Assembly (NCBI GenBank): GCA_035498015.1 | Contig: DATKAO010000109.1 | Coordinates: forward strand, 1 to 61,083 | Source: Myxococcota bacterium | GTDB taxonomy: Bacteria > Myxococcota_A > UBA9160 > SZUA-336 | DNA: 61,083 bases | Direction of reading: 5' to 3' | Part shown: in pieces, positions 8,748 to 17,557 of the stretch | Layout: the number at the start of each line of letters is the position of its first letter | Position numbering within the stretch: the first letter of the stretch is position 1 | The notes under the pieces: model-generated | Seen by the model: only the letters and a program-made list of their open reading frames with translations | Databases searched by the model: none | Told to the model about the DNA's origin: nothing | Position numbers and translations under genes: made by a program

Positions 8748-9347
8748 CTAGCCGCGCGCGGCCTTGGACACGTAGAAACGCACCAGCTCGAAGCGATCGT
8801 TGCCCCAGAACATCTCGTCGCCGACGAAGAGGGTCGGCACGCCGAACACGCCGCGCGCCACCGCGGCCTCCGTGTCGCGAGTGAGTCGCGCCTCGAGCTC
8901 GGCCGACTTCGCGCGCTCTAGAACCGCGTCCGGGTCGAGGCCGGCGGCGCGGATGCGCTGCGCGAGCAATGACTCGTCGGAGAGGTCGCGGGCCTCGGCC
9001 CAGCGCGCGCGGTACAGGGGGTAGTGCAGCTCGCGGAAGCGGCCCATGTCCTTGGCGACCAGCGCGCAGCGCAGGGCGAGCTGTGTGTCGCTCTTGTACA
9101 GGGCGCGCGCGGCCGGGTCGATCTGCGCGCCCAGCGCTTCGGCCCAGTGACGCACGTCGTTGGCGTAGTTGGCGGTCTTGCGCGGACCGAGCTCGGGCGG
9201 CTTGCCGACGCCGGGCTCGACCAGCCGGCGCAGGTGCACCGGCCGGAAGTCGATCTCGACCCCGAGGTCGCGGAAATACGCCTCGGCGCGGTGCGAGCCC
9301 AGGTACGCCCACGGACACGCGTAGTCGAAGTAGAGCGGAAGCTGCAC
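8748..9347 (-). CDS. 2-hydroxychromene-2-carboxylate isomerase / DsbA-like oxidoreductase
   Basis: A 199-residue thioredoxin-fold protein of the DsbA/HCCA-isomerase group. It begins LPLYFDYACPWAYLGSHRAE, the usual N-terminus with the glutathione-binding region; a single cysteine in the ACPWAY position replaces the DsbA CxxC pair. The C-terminal part has GVFGVPTLFVGDEMFWGNDR, typical of the isomerase group. Homologues isomerise ring-fission products of naphthalene-like aromatics with glutathione. The GTG start at 9347 has a strong GGGAGGA ribosome-binding site; longer in-frame starts would overlap the divergent gene. It is 24 bases upstream of the EthD-nitroreductase fusion, so a shared operon is likely. 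Confidence 0.85.
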   Translation of the reverse strand: MQLPLYFDYACPWAYLGSHRAEAYFRDLGVEIDFRPVHLRRLVEPGVGKPPELGPRKTANYANDVRHWAEALGAQIDPAARALYKSDTQLALRCALVAKDMGRFRELHYPLYRARWAEARDLSDESLLAQRIRAAGLDPDAVLERAKSAELEARLTRDTEAAVARGVFGVPTLFVGDEMFWGNDRFELVRFYVSKAARG

Positions 9348-9375
9348 GGCGGTTCCTCCCTGCGGCCAGCGTATC

Positions 9376-10497
9376 ATGCGGGCCTTCGTGGAACCGGACT
9401 TCACCGCGCTCGAAGCCGAGATGGAGCGCCAGATCGCGTCGGGCCTGCGGCCGACGCTGCAGATCGCCGTCGACTGGCGCGGCCGGCGCGTGTTCGAGCG
9501 CGCGCTCGGGCCGGGCGCCACGAGCGACGCGACTTACGTCTTGTGGAGCTCGACCAAGCCGTTCGTGGCGGTGGCGCTGCTGCAGGCCGTCGACGAGGGC
9601 AAGCTCGCGCTCGACACGCGCGTCGCGACTCACATCCCGGAGTTCGGCGCGCACGGCAAGCACAAGGTGACTCTGGCGCAGCTCTTGTCGCACCGCGGCG
9701 GCTTCCCCGACAACACGCCCGAGCTGTCGCGGGCGCTGGCGCGGGTGTCTCGCGACTGGAACGAGGCGCTGCGCTTCGTGTGCGACATGACGCCCGCCTG
9801 GGAGCCCGGCACCGACCGCGGCTACCACCCGTCGTCGGCCTGGTTCGTGGCCGGCGAGCTGCTGCAGCGGCTCGACGGACGGCCGCTCTACGACTCACTG
9901 CGCGCGCGCGTGCTCGATCCGCTGGGCATTCCGCGCGACGGCTTCACGCTGGGCCGGCCCGAGGAGCTGGCCGCGCCACCGCTGCGCGTGACTACGCGCG
10001 ACGTGCGCGGCGCGCCACCGCAGGCAGAGGCCGACTGGTGGAACGACCCGCGCACACACTCCGCGGTGATTCCCGGCGGAGGCGGCATCGCGCGCGCGCG
10101 CAGCCTGGTCGCGTTCTACCGCGCGCTGCTCGCCGGCGGGCGCGGCGCCCACGGGCGCATCCTGTCCGCGGCGATGTTGCGCGCCGCCACCTTCCCGCAC
10201 GCAGTCGGCATCCGCGACCGCACGTTCCTGCTCGACATTCCGTGGGGGCTCGGCTTCCACCTGAAGCACGTGGTGCCGTCGCTCGATGACTGCGGCACGC
10301 GCGCGACGCCGGGCACGTTCGGACACGGCGGGCACTTCCTGGTGAACACGGCGTTCGCGGACCCGAGCCGCGACCTCGCGGTCGCGATCCTGTCGAACGG
10401 GCTGGGCGAGCCGCGCGCGGGCCGCGCAGCCGTGACCGCGCTGTCGGACGCGGTGCACGCCGCGATCGACGCTGCGCAGGCGCGCGTCGCGGAGTAG
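9376..10497 (+). CDS. Beta-lactamase-fold serine hydrolase
   Basis: A 373-residue member of the class C beta-lactamase / penicillin-binding-protein-like family. The SxxK catalytic motif is SSTK at residues 58-61, the Tyr motif is in [10 protein letters not shown], and the C-terminal [10 protein letters not shown] segment supplies the third motif. No signal peptide is obvious, so it is probably cytoplasmic, as with many esterase-like members (EstB type). It may be an esterase, amidase or lactone hydrolase; true antibiotic hydrolysis is not indicated. It is divergent from the isomerase gene and nine bases before yqgE, with which it could be co-transcribed. Confidence 0.85.
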   Translation: MRAFVEPDFTALEAEMERQIASGLRPTLQIAVDWRGRRVFERALGPGATSDATYVLWSSTKPFVAVALLQAVDEGKLALDTRVATHIPEFGAHGKHKVTLAQLLSHRGGFPDNTPELSRALARVSRDWNEALRFVCDMTPAWEPGTDRGYHPSSAWFVAGELLQRLDGRPLYDSLRARVLDPLGIPRDGFTLGRPEELAAPPLRVTTRDVRGAPPQAEADWWNDPRTHSAVIPGGGGIARARSLVAFYRALLAGGRGAHGRILSAAMLRAATFPHAVGIRDRTFLLDIPWGLGFHLKHVVPSLDDCGTRATPGTFGHGGHFLVNTAFADPSRDLAVAILSNGLGEPRAGRAAVTALSDAVHAAIDAAQARVAE

Positions 10498-10506
10498 ACT
10501 TCGGGC

Positions 10507-11064
10507 ATGAGCGGTGACTCGATCGCGCCGGGCCTCCTCCTCGCCATGCCGCAGCTCGACGATCCGAACTTCGCCCGCGCCGTGGTGCTCATGGTGCAGC
10601 ACGGCGACCAGGGCTCGTTCGGCCTGGTGATCAACCGGCCGAGCGAGACACCGGTGATCGACGTGACCGCTCCCATGGGCATGCGCTGGCGCGGCGATCC
10701 GTCGGCGGTGATCTGGATCGGCGGGCCGGTGAGTCCCGAGACCGGCTGGCTGTTGCACGAGCCCACGCAGGCGGTCGCCGGCGAGGGCACGCTCGAGGTG
10801 AGCGACGGCGTGTCGCTCTCGACCTCGCCCCACAACTTCCGCGCGCTGATCGAGCACCCGCCGCGCCGCGTGCGCTTCCTGGCGGGCTACGCCGGCTGGG
10901 GCGCGCATCAGCTCGAGAGCGAGCTGGCGCAGGGCGCGTGGCTCACGAGCGATGTCACTCCGGAGCTGGTGTTCGACACGCCGGCGGAGCGCATGTGGGA
11001 CGTGGCGCTGCGCTCGCTCGGCATCGAGCCGGGGGCGCTCGTGCCGGGCGTCGGAGTCCACTGA
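10507..11064 (+). CDS. YqgE/AlgH family protein
   Basis: A 185-residue protein matching the YqgE/AlgH (DUF179) family. It begins [20 protein letters not shown] and contains [14 protein letters not shown] and [15 protein letters not shown], which are diagnostic. The cellular role is poorly defined; it is linked to transcriptional regulation in some pseudomonads. Length is normal for the family. The TGA stop is separated by one base from the stop of the convergent TIGR01777 gene, in the heptamer TGAGTCA. Confidence 0.92.
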   Translation: MSGDSIAPGLLLAMPQLDDPNFARAVVLMVQHGDQGSFGLVINRPSETPVIDVTAPMGMRWRGDPSAVIWIGGPVSPETGWLLHEPTQAVAGEGTLEVSDGVSLSTSPHNFRALIEHPPRRVRFLAGYAGWGAHQLESELAQGAWLTSDVTPELVFDTPAERMWDVALRSLGIEPGALVPGVGVH

Positions 11065-11065
11065 G

Positions 11066-11956
11066 TCAGGCGAGCAGCTTGCGCAGCGCCGGCTCGAGCT
11101 CGGGATCCTGGAAGCGGAACCCGCTGGCCAGGAGCTTGGCGGGCCGCACCCGCTGACTCGCGAGCAGCATGCCGTCGGCCGCTTCGCCCAGCGCCAGCCG
11201 CAACAGCGCGGCCGGCAGCGGCAGAACGGCCGGCCGGTGCAGCGCGCGCGCGAGCGCCTTCGAGAGCTCGGCGTTGGTCACCGGCTGGGGCGCCACCAGA
11301 TTCACCGCGCCCACGAGCGCGGGCGTCACCAGGATGTGTCGTGCGGCGGCGCACACGTCGGCGCTCGTGATCCACGACACCCATTGCGTGCCGGGCCCGA
11401 CGCGCCCGCCGAGCCCGAGGCGGTGTTGCAGCGCCAGCGGCGCCAGCGCGCCGCCGTTCGGATCGAGCACGACCCCGAGCCGCAGGTTCACCACGCGCGC
11501 GCCCGCCGCGCGCGCGGGCTCGCACGCGCGCTCCCACTGCGCGCACACATCGGCCAGGAAGCCCTGTCCCGCCGGGCTCGTCTCTTCCAGCCACTCACCG
11601 CCGCGGTCGCCGTAGTAGCCGATCGCCGAGGCACAGAGCAGCGCCGGCCGCGGCGTGAGGCGCGCGATCGTCTCGGCCACGAGCGTGGTCGACGCCACGC
11701 GGCTGGCCGCGATCTCCTGCTTGCGCGCGGCGGTCCAGCGCACGCCGGCGACCCGCTCCCCCGACAGGTGGATGAACGCATCGAGCCCCGCGAGCCGCGC
11801 GGGATCGAGCCGGCCCCGCGCGGGGTCCCACTGGAGCTCGTTCTCGGCCGCGCTGCCGCGCACCAGCCGCAGCACGCGGTGGCCGTCGGCGCCCAGCGCC
11901 TCGGCCAGGCGCGCACCGACCAGGCCGGATGCCCCGCTCAGCGCGATGCGGGCCAT
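11066..11956 (-). CDS. TIGR01777 family NAD(P)-binding epimerase-like protein
   Basis: A 296-residue extended short-chain dehydrogenase-type protein. The Rossmann motif GASGLVGARLAEAL is at the N-terminus, followed by IHLSGERVAGVRW, which is characteristic of the TIGR01777 (SDR39U1-like) group. The central CASAIGYYGDRGGEWLEE segment supplies the YG active-site region. The natural substrate is not established for this family. Its start codon overlaps the acylphosphatase stop by one base, giving a three-gene operon with the ParB-like protein upstream. Confidence 0.88.
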   Translation of the reverse strand: MARIALSGASGLVGARLAEALGADGHRVLRLVRGSAAENELQWDPARGRLDPARLAGLDAFIHLSGERVAGVRWTAARKQEIAASRVASTTLVAETIARLTPRPALLCASAIGYYGDRGGEWLEETSPAGQGFLADVCAQWERACEPARAAGARVVNLRLGVVLDPNGGALAPLALQHRLGLGGRVGPGTQWVSWITSADVCAAARHILVTPALVGAVNLVAPQPVTNAELSKALARALHRPAVLPLPAALLRLALGEAADGMLLASQRVRPAKLLASGFRFQDPELEPALRKLLA

Positions 11957-12228
11957 CAGCGCCGGATCTCGAAGGCGCCGAGTGTCTCGCCGGCGCTCGC
12001 GTCGGCCACCTCGACCCCGGTCACGAGCGCGCCGCGCGGACCGCGGCGCAGGAACGCGAGCGCCTGCTCGAGCGCCGCGTCGTCGCCCTCGACCAGCGCC
12101 TCGACGCGCCCGTCGGGCAGGTTGCGCACCCAGCCGCGCACGCCGAGCTCGCGCATGCGCTCCTGAGTCGCACCGCGGAAGAACACGCCCTGCACCCGCC
12201 CCGTGACCCAGCAGCGCAAGCGCTTCAT
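11956..12228 (-). CDS. acyP: Acylphosphatase
   Basis: A 90-residue protein of normal acylphosphatase length. Catalytic features are visible: the phosphate-binding loop with its arginine in GRVQGVFFRGATQERM, and the asparagine in GWVRNLPDGRVEALVEG. It hydrolyses acyl phosphates such as carbamoyl phosphate and 1,3-bisphosphoglycerate in the cytoplasm. The ATG overlaps the stop codon of the upstream ParB-like gene by four bases, and its stop overlaps the start of the TIGR01777 gene, so translation of all three is probably coupled. Confidence 0.93.
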   Translation of the reverse strand: MKRLRCWVTGRVQGVFFRGATQERMRELGVRGWVRNLPDGRVEALVEGDDAALEQALAFLRRGPRGALVTGVEVADASAGETLGAFEIRR

Positions 12229-13238
12229 TCCGCCTCGGGCTCGGCCGGTCCCATGGCCGCCGCCAGCGCCAGGTCGCGCTCGCGCACCGAGCCCGGGTCG
12301 AACTTCCGGGCGGAGGCCGCCATGCGCGTGAGCGCCGCCCCGATCGGCATGGGCGGCGCCGAGTCGCCCTTCTTCGGCTTCACGAAGCGCACCGGGTTGA
12401 TGCGCGCGACCACGAGCGTGCGCAGATACGGTGACTGGAAGCCGCGCTCCTGCAGACCCGTCACGATCTCCTTCACGCGCGCGTCGATCTCGAGCAGGCG
12501 CGCCGAGTAGCCGGCGCGCTCGCGCAGCGCCGCCGGGAGTGACTTCTCCGAGAAGCGGTCCACCCGGCGCAGGAACGACAGGTACGCGCCCCCCGCGAAG
12601 CGCGGCGCGCTCTGGTAGCACAGGCCCAGGGTCAGGAACGCGGGCTGCTCGAACTCGGCCGCGAGCTGCGACTCCGCCGTGCGCGGCCGCTCCTTGGCCA
12701 GCGCCTGGGCCATGCGAATCACTTCGAGGCTGCGGTCCTTGGTGTTGTGCGCCTTCTCGGTGTTGAGCGCGAGGATCTTGTACGCGAGCGCCTCGTCGGC
12801 CGACACGAGCGCGGTGATCGCGCGCATGCCGAGGAGCTTCGCCGCCGCGAGCCGGTGTCTCCCGTTGGGCGTCCAGAAGCGGCCGCCGCCGCGCACGGCG
12901 ATGACCGGGTCGAGGAACGGCCCCGACTCCTCGATCTTCTGCGCCAGCCGCTTCACGTGCGTGGGCGAGAGATCGCGCTGGAACGGGGTGGGCTCGATCG
13001 CCTCGAGCGGCAGCACCGCGAGCAGCAGCGCATGACTCGACAGCGGATCGCGGTAGGCGCCGGCCGGCGCGCCACCGGCGGCGATCACGGCGGCAGAGAG
13101 CTCGCCGAGCTCCGCGGCGTCCGGCAGAAGCGGGGCCGCCGTGGCCTCGGGCCCGCGGCGCTCCTTCGCGGGCGTGAGTCGCTTGCGCGCGGCGCCCGCC
13201 TTCTTCTTGCCTCCGGTCGCCTTCTTTCGGGCCGCCAC
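12225..13238 (-). CDS. ParB/Spo0J nuclease-domain-like protein with basic N-terminal tail
   Basis: A 337-residue protein. Residues 1-30 are lysine-, arginine- and alanine-rich, resembling a histone H1-like DNA-binding tail. A ParB N-terminal-like domain follows: the IEPTPFQRDLSPTHVKRL segment, then PNGRHRLAAAKLLG, which corresponds to the ParB box with its conserved GxxR. The remainder is helical and lacks the centromere-binding HTH of chromosomal ParB. No parA is adjacent, and the partners are acylphosphatase and a TIGR01777 protein, so a partition role is doubtful. It may be a transcription-linked or CTP-binding switch protein. Confidence is good for the domain and low for the function. Confidence 0.75.
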   Translation of the reverse strand: MAARKKATGGKKKAGAARKRLTPAKERRGPEATAAPLLPDAAELGELSAAVIAAGGAPAGAYRDPLSSHALLLAVLPLEAIEPTPFQRDLSPTHVKRLAQKIEESGPFLDPVIAVRGGGRFWTPNGRHRLAAAKLLGMRAITALVSADEALAYKILALNTEKAHNTKDRSLEVIRMAQALAKERPRTAESQLAAEFEQPAFLTLGLCYQSAPRFAGGAYLSFLRRVDRFSEKSLPAALRERAGYSARLLEIDARVKEIVTGLQERGFQSPYLRTLVVARINPVRFVKPKKGDSAPPMPIGAALTRMAASARKFDPGSVRERDLALAAAMGPAEPEAE

Positions 13239-13276
13239 GCGGCGATTCTACTCGGGAAGCGTGCGGACGACGTATC

Positions 13277-13308
13277 GGGGCGGCGCCCGGCCCCCCGAGC
13301 GCCGCCCC
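13277..13308. other. GC-rich 10-bp stem hairpin between divergent genes
   Basis: GGGGCGGCGC at 13277-13286 is perfectly complementary to GCGCCGCCCC at 13299-13308, with a 12-base C-rich loop and a short TTTT run eleven bases later. It looks like an intrinsic terminator on the plus strand but lies between two divergent genes (ParB-like and PLD-like), where no plus-strand gene precedes it. It could be a fossil terminator, an attenuator in the 5' leader of the PLD gene, or coincidence. Confidence 0.35.
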
Positions 13309-13409
13309 TTCCCCGTTTTCCGAGGAGTGACCCGTCGCCTGTTCGATCGGCGCCCGCGGGAGCGCCTGAGTGACCTCGATCACCCGAGCCCGCCGGCTAA
13401 GCTCTGCGC

Positions 13410-14636
<1,227 letters not shown>

Positions 14637-14637
14637 C

Positions 14638-15777
14638 TCACAGCGCGCCGCGTTCCACCAAAAGACCGAGCGCCACGCGGCCCGCGAGCTCGAAGATCGG
14701 CTGCGCGACCATGATGTGCTGGGTGGCGACGTGCACGTCGCGAAAGCAGCGCGAGAGCGGACTCGCGTCGTAGACCGAAGTGCCGCCGGCGGCGTGGTAG
14801 GCCAGGTCGACGGCGCGGGCGGCGCTCCAGGCCGCGTTCGCGGCCGCCAGCCGCAGGTCCGCGCGCGTCTCGATCGGCAGTGACTCGCCGCGCTGGGCGA
14901 TCTGCCAGGCCTGGCCGACCGCGTCGTACACGTAGGCGCGCGCGGAGCGCAGCGCCGCCTCGCCCTCGCCCACCTGGCGCTGCACGACCGCGCGCGCGGC
15001 CAGGTTCCGCCCGCTGCCCGTGGGCACCTTGGCGCCCGCCAGGGCGACCAGCTCGTCCAGCGCGCGGCGCGCGATGCCCAGCGTGACTGCGCACACGCCG
15101 AGCGCGAGCAGCCCGAAGGTCGGGAACCGGTACAGCGGCCCCGGGCAGCGCGGCGGCTCGCCGATCACCAGCGAGCGGCCGTCGGGCACGAAGGCGTCGG
15201 TCACTTCGAAGTCGTGACTGCCGCTCCCGCGCAGCCCGCCCGTGTACCAGGTGTCGAGCACGCGCACCTGGTCGCGCGCGAAGAAGAACAGCCGCGACTC
15301 ACCCGCCGCGTCGGGCGCCGTGCCGCCCACCAGCCAGTCCGAGTGCAGACACCCGCTGCCGAACGGCCAGCGGCCGCTGACCTCGTGTCCGCCCGGCACG
15401 GCGCGCGCGCGGCCCAGCGGCGCGGCCGCGCCGCCGGTGATCACGGCCGGATTCGCGCCGTAGATCTGCGCTGCCTGCGCCTCGGGCAGGGACGCCGCGA
15501 GCACGCCCGTGGTCGCGCCGATCATCACGCACCAGCCGGCCGCGCCATCTGCGCGAGACACTTCCTCGATCACGCGCAGCACGTCCGCTGGGGAGAGCTC
15601 GCTGCCGCCGAAGCGCGCCGGCACGCAGATGCCCATGACGCCCGCGCCGGCGAGCTTGCGCATCAGCGCCGCCGGCTGCGTGCGCGCGGCCTCGGCCTCC
15701 GCCGCCGCGGCGCGCACCTCGCCGGCCAACTCGCGCGCGGCGCGCAGCGCTGCGGGCTCGGCGTCGCTGACACTCAT
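14638..15777 (-). CDS. Acyl-CoA dehydrogenase-like flavoprotein (HsaA / class D monooxygenase type)
   Basis: A 379-residue member of the acyl-CoA dehydrogenase superfamily. The N-terminal helical domain includes GICVPARFGGSELSPADVL; the middle beta domain has VSGRWPFGSGCLHSDWLVGG and TWYTGGLRGSGSHDFEVTD; the C-terminal helical domain ends with FRDVHVATQHIMVAQP. This pattern, with no obvious catalytic glutamate for acyl-CoA oxidation, matches flavin-dependent monooxygenases of the HsaA type and related DszC/IAA-oxidising enzymes. Those need a separate flavin reductase, which is not adjacent. It is divergent from the TetR gene, with only 69 bases between them containing the operator palindrome, so the regulator may also control this gene. 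Confidence 0.82.
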   Translation of the reverse strand: MSVSDAEPAALRAARELAGEVRAAAAEAEAARTQPAALMRKLAGAGVMGICVPARFGGSELSPADVLRVIEEVSRADGAAGWCVMIGATTGVLAASLPEAQAAQIYGANPAVITGGAAAPLGRARAVPGGHEVSGRWPFGSGCLHSDWLVGGTAPDAAGESRLFFFARDQVRVLDTWYTGGLRGSGSHDFEVTDAFVPDGRSLVIGEPPRCPGPLYRFPTFGLLALGVCAVTLGIARRALDELVALAGAKVPTGSGRNLAARAVVQRQVGEGEAALRSARAYVYDAVGQAWQIAQRGESLPIETRADLRLAAANAAWSAARAVDLAYHAAGGTSVYDASPLSRCFRDVHVATQHIMVAQPIFELAGRVALGLLVERGAL

Positions 15778-15829
15778 GGGCGCGCAATCTACACGAATTC
15801 GCGCGTTTGACCGGGCGCCGGAATCTTGT

Positions 15830-15845
15830 TAGTAAACGTTTACTA
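15830..15845. promoter_or_regulatory. Perfect 16-bp palindromic operator of the TetR regulator
   Basis: TAGTAAACGTTTACTA is a perfect palindrome, A/T-rich in a >70 % GC context, ending one base before the TetR start codon. TetR proteins bind such sites as dimers, and the location predicts autorepression and possibly control of the divergent acyl-CoA dehydrogenase-like gene. The site occupies the place of a ribosome-binding site, so the transcript may be leaderless. Confidence 0.75.
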
Positions 15846-15846
15846 G

Positions 15847-16527
15847 ATGCGAGCCACCCCTCGAGCCAGCGCCGTGCGCGCGCGTGCCGCGCGCCGGCCG
15901 CGGCCTACCTCCGAAGAGCGCCGCGGCCAGATCCTGCGCGAGGCCGCGCGCTGCTTCGGCACGCGCGGCTTCCGCGGCACCACCACGCGCGACGTCGCGA
16001 ACGCGGTCGGCATCACCGAGGCCGCGCTCTACCGGCACTTCCCCAGCAAGGAGGCGATCTACGCCGCCATCCTGGACGCGCGCATGACCGTGCCCATGGC
16101 GATCGACGGCGTGGAGCCGCTCGCGCAGGCGCGCGACGACCGGCAAGTGTTCCAGACACTCGCGGTCGCGATCCTGGAGAGCGTCGAGTCCGACCCGTCG
16201 TTCCTGCGGCTCCTGCTCTACTCCGCGCTCGAGGGGCACGAGATGGCGCGCCCCTTCTACGAGAAGCGCATGCGGCGCGTGCGCGAGTTCCTGACCCGCT
16301 ACATCGCGCAGCGCACGCGCGACGGCGAGTTCCGCGACCTGGAGCCCGTGCTCGCGGCGCGCGCGTTCGTGGGCATGGTCGCCGACCACCTGATCGCGCG
16401 CACCGTGTTCGGCCAGAAGGACCCCGTGCACTACGACCCGGAGCGCGTGGCCGAGAGCTTCACCTCGATCTTCCTCGACGGCGTGCGCGAGCCGGCGGCG
16501 CGCAAGCGCGGAGTGACTCGTGGCTGA
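15847..16527 (+). CDS. TetR/AcrR family transcriptional regulator
   Basis: A 226-residue regulator. An arginine-rich N-terminal tail (residues 1-20) precedes the helix-turn-helix TTRDVANAVGITEAALYRHF near residues 45-65. The C-terminal ligand-binding domain is all-helical (TVPMAIDGVEPLAQ onward). It heads an operon with an HlyD-type adaptor and a DHA2 exporter, so it most likely represses this efflux system until a toxic ligand binds. The stop overlaps the adaptor's GTG start by eight bases. The 16-bp palindrome immediately before the ATG is its probable operator. Confidence 0.92.
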   Translation: MRATPRASAVRARAARRPRPTSEERRGQILREAARCFGTRGFRGTTTRDVANAVGITEAALYRHFPSKEAIYAAILDARMTVPMAIDGVEPLAQARDDRQVFQTLAVAILESVESDPSFLRLLLYSALEGHEMARPFYEKRMRRVREFLTRYIAQRTRDGEFRDLEPVLAARAFVGMVADHLIARTVFGQKDPVHYDPERVAESFTSIFLDGVREPAARKRGVTRG

Positions 16528-17557
16528 GGCGGCGCTCGAAGGACGCGAACGCGGCCGCTTGAAGGTCGGCCTGCGCGAGGGCGTGGGCGCCGCGGTGCTG
16601 GTGCTGGTGCTGGCCGCGATCGGCTACTGGTTCGTGGCCCTGCGCGGGCGCGAGAGCACCGACGACGCCTTCGTCGAGGGCCACATGGTGCTGATCTCGC
16701 CGCGCGTGGCCGGCCAGGTGAGTCAGGTGTTCGTCGAGGAGAACTCGCACGTGCGCGCCGGCCAGCCGCTCGTGCAGCTCGACCCCGCGGACTTCGAGGC
16801 GCGCGTGGCCCATGCCAGAGCCGACGTCGAGGCCGCGAAGAACCGCATGGCCCAGTCACAGGCCGCCGCCGAGGCCGCTGCCGCGCAGGCCCGTGGGGCC
16901 GCGGTGCGCGTGAAACACGCCGAGCAGGAGCTCGAGCGCGCGAAGGGTCTGTTCGAGCGCAAGGTCTCGAGTCAGAACCAGCTCGACGCCGCGGTCGCAG
17001 CGCGCGACGCGGCGATGGCCGAGCTGCACGCGGCCGAGCAGCGCGAGCTCGCGGAGCGCGCGTCGGTGGTGAACGCGGCGCCCGTCCTGCAGGCCGAGGC
17101 ATCGCTGCGCGAGGCCGAGCTGGCGCTCTCGCACGCCACGATCAGCGCGCCCTTCGACGGCGACGTGGGCCGCAGGTCGGTCGAGCTGGGCGCCAACGTG
17201 TCTCCCGGCCAGGCGCTGTTCGCGCTCACCGCGCGCGAGGGCAACTGGGTCACCGCCAACTTCAAGGAGACCCAGGTCGGGCGCATGCACCCCGGCGATC
17301 CGGTCGAGATCCGCGTCGACGCTTTCCCCGACCACGTGTGGCGCGGTCACGTCGAGTCGATCTCGCCGGCCACCGGCGCCAAGTACGCGCTGCTGCCGCC
17401 CGACAACGCCACGGGCAACTTCACCAAGGTGGTGCAGCGCATCCCGGTGCGCATCGCGCTCGACCCCGAGCCAGCGGGCGCCGCGGACGTCGCCTCGGGC
17501 CCGGCCGAACCGCTCTCGGTCGGGCTCTCGGTGAGCGTGAGTGTCCGCCTCCGCTGA
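16520..17557 (+). CDS. HlyD/EmrA family membrane fusion protein
   Basis: A 345-residue periplasmic adaptor. One membrane helix lies at about residues 22-42 (VLVLVLAAIGYWFVAL); DDAFVEGHMVLISPRVAG begins the lipoyl/barrel-sandwich domain; a long alpha-helical coiled coil spans about residues 90-190; and APFDGDVGRRSVELGANVSPGQ returns to the lipoyl fold. It links the inner-membrane exporter to an outer-membrane channel. The GTG at 16520 overlaps the TetR gene end, and the next gene starts inside its 3' end, so all three genes are coupled. No TolC-like gene is in the window. Confidence 0.92.
   Translation: MAEAALEGRERGRLKVGLREGVGAAVLVLVLAAIGYWFVALRGRESTDDAFVEGHMVLISPRVAGQVSQVFVEENSHVRAGQPLVQLDPADFEARVAHARADVEAAKNRMAQSQAAAEAAAAQARGAAVRVKHAEQELERAKGLFERKVSSQNQLDAAVAARDAAMAELHAAEQRELAERASVVNAAPVLQAEASLREAELALSHATISAPFDGDVGRRSVELGANVSPGQALFALTAREGNWVTANFKETQVGRMHPGDPVEIRVDAFPDHVWRGHVESISPATGAKYALLPPDNATGNFTKVVQRIPVRIALDPEPAGAADVASGPAEPLSVGLSVSVSVRLR

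Noticed and set aside
9376-10497. Interpretation as an antibiotic-resistance beta-lactamase
   Set aside because: No signal peptide, and the motif set is common to esterases and peptidases of the same fold; resistance is not supported.
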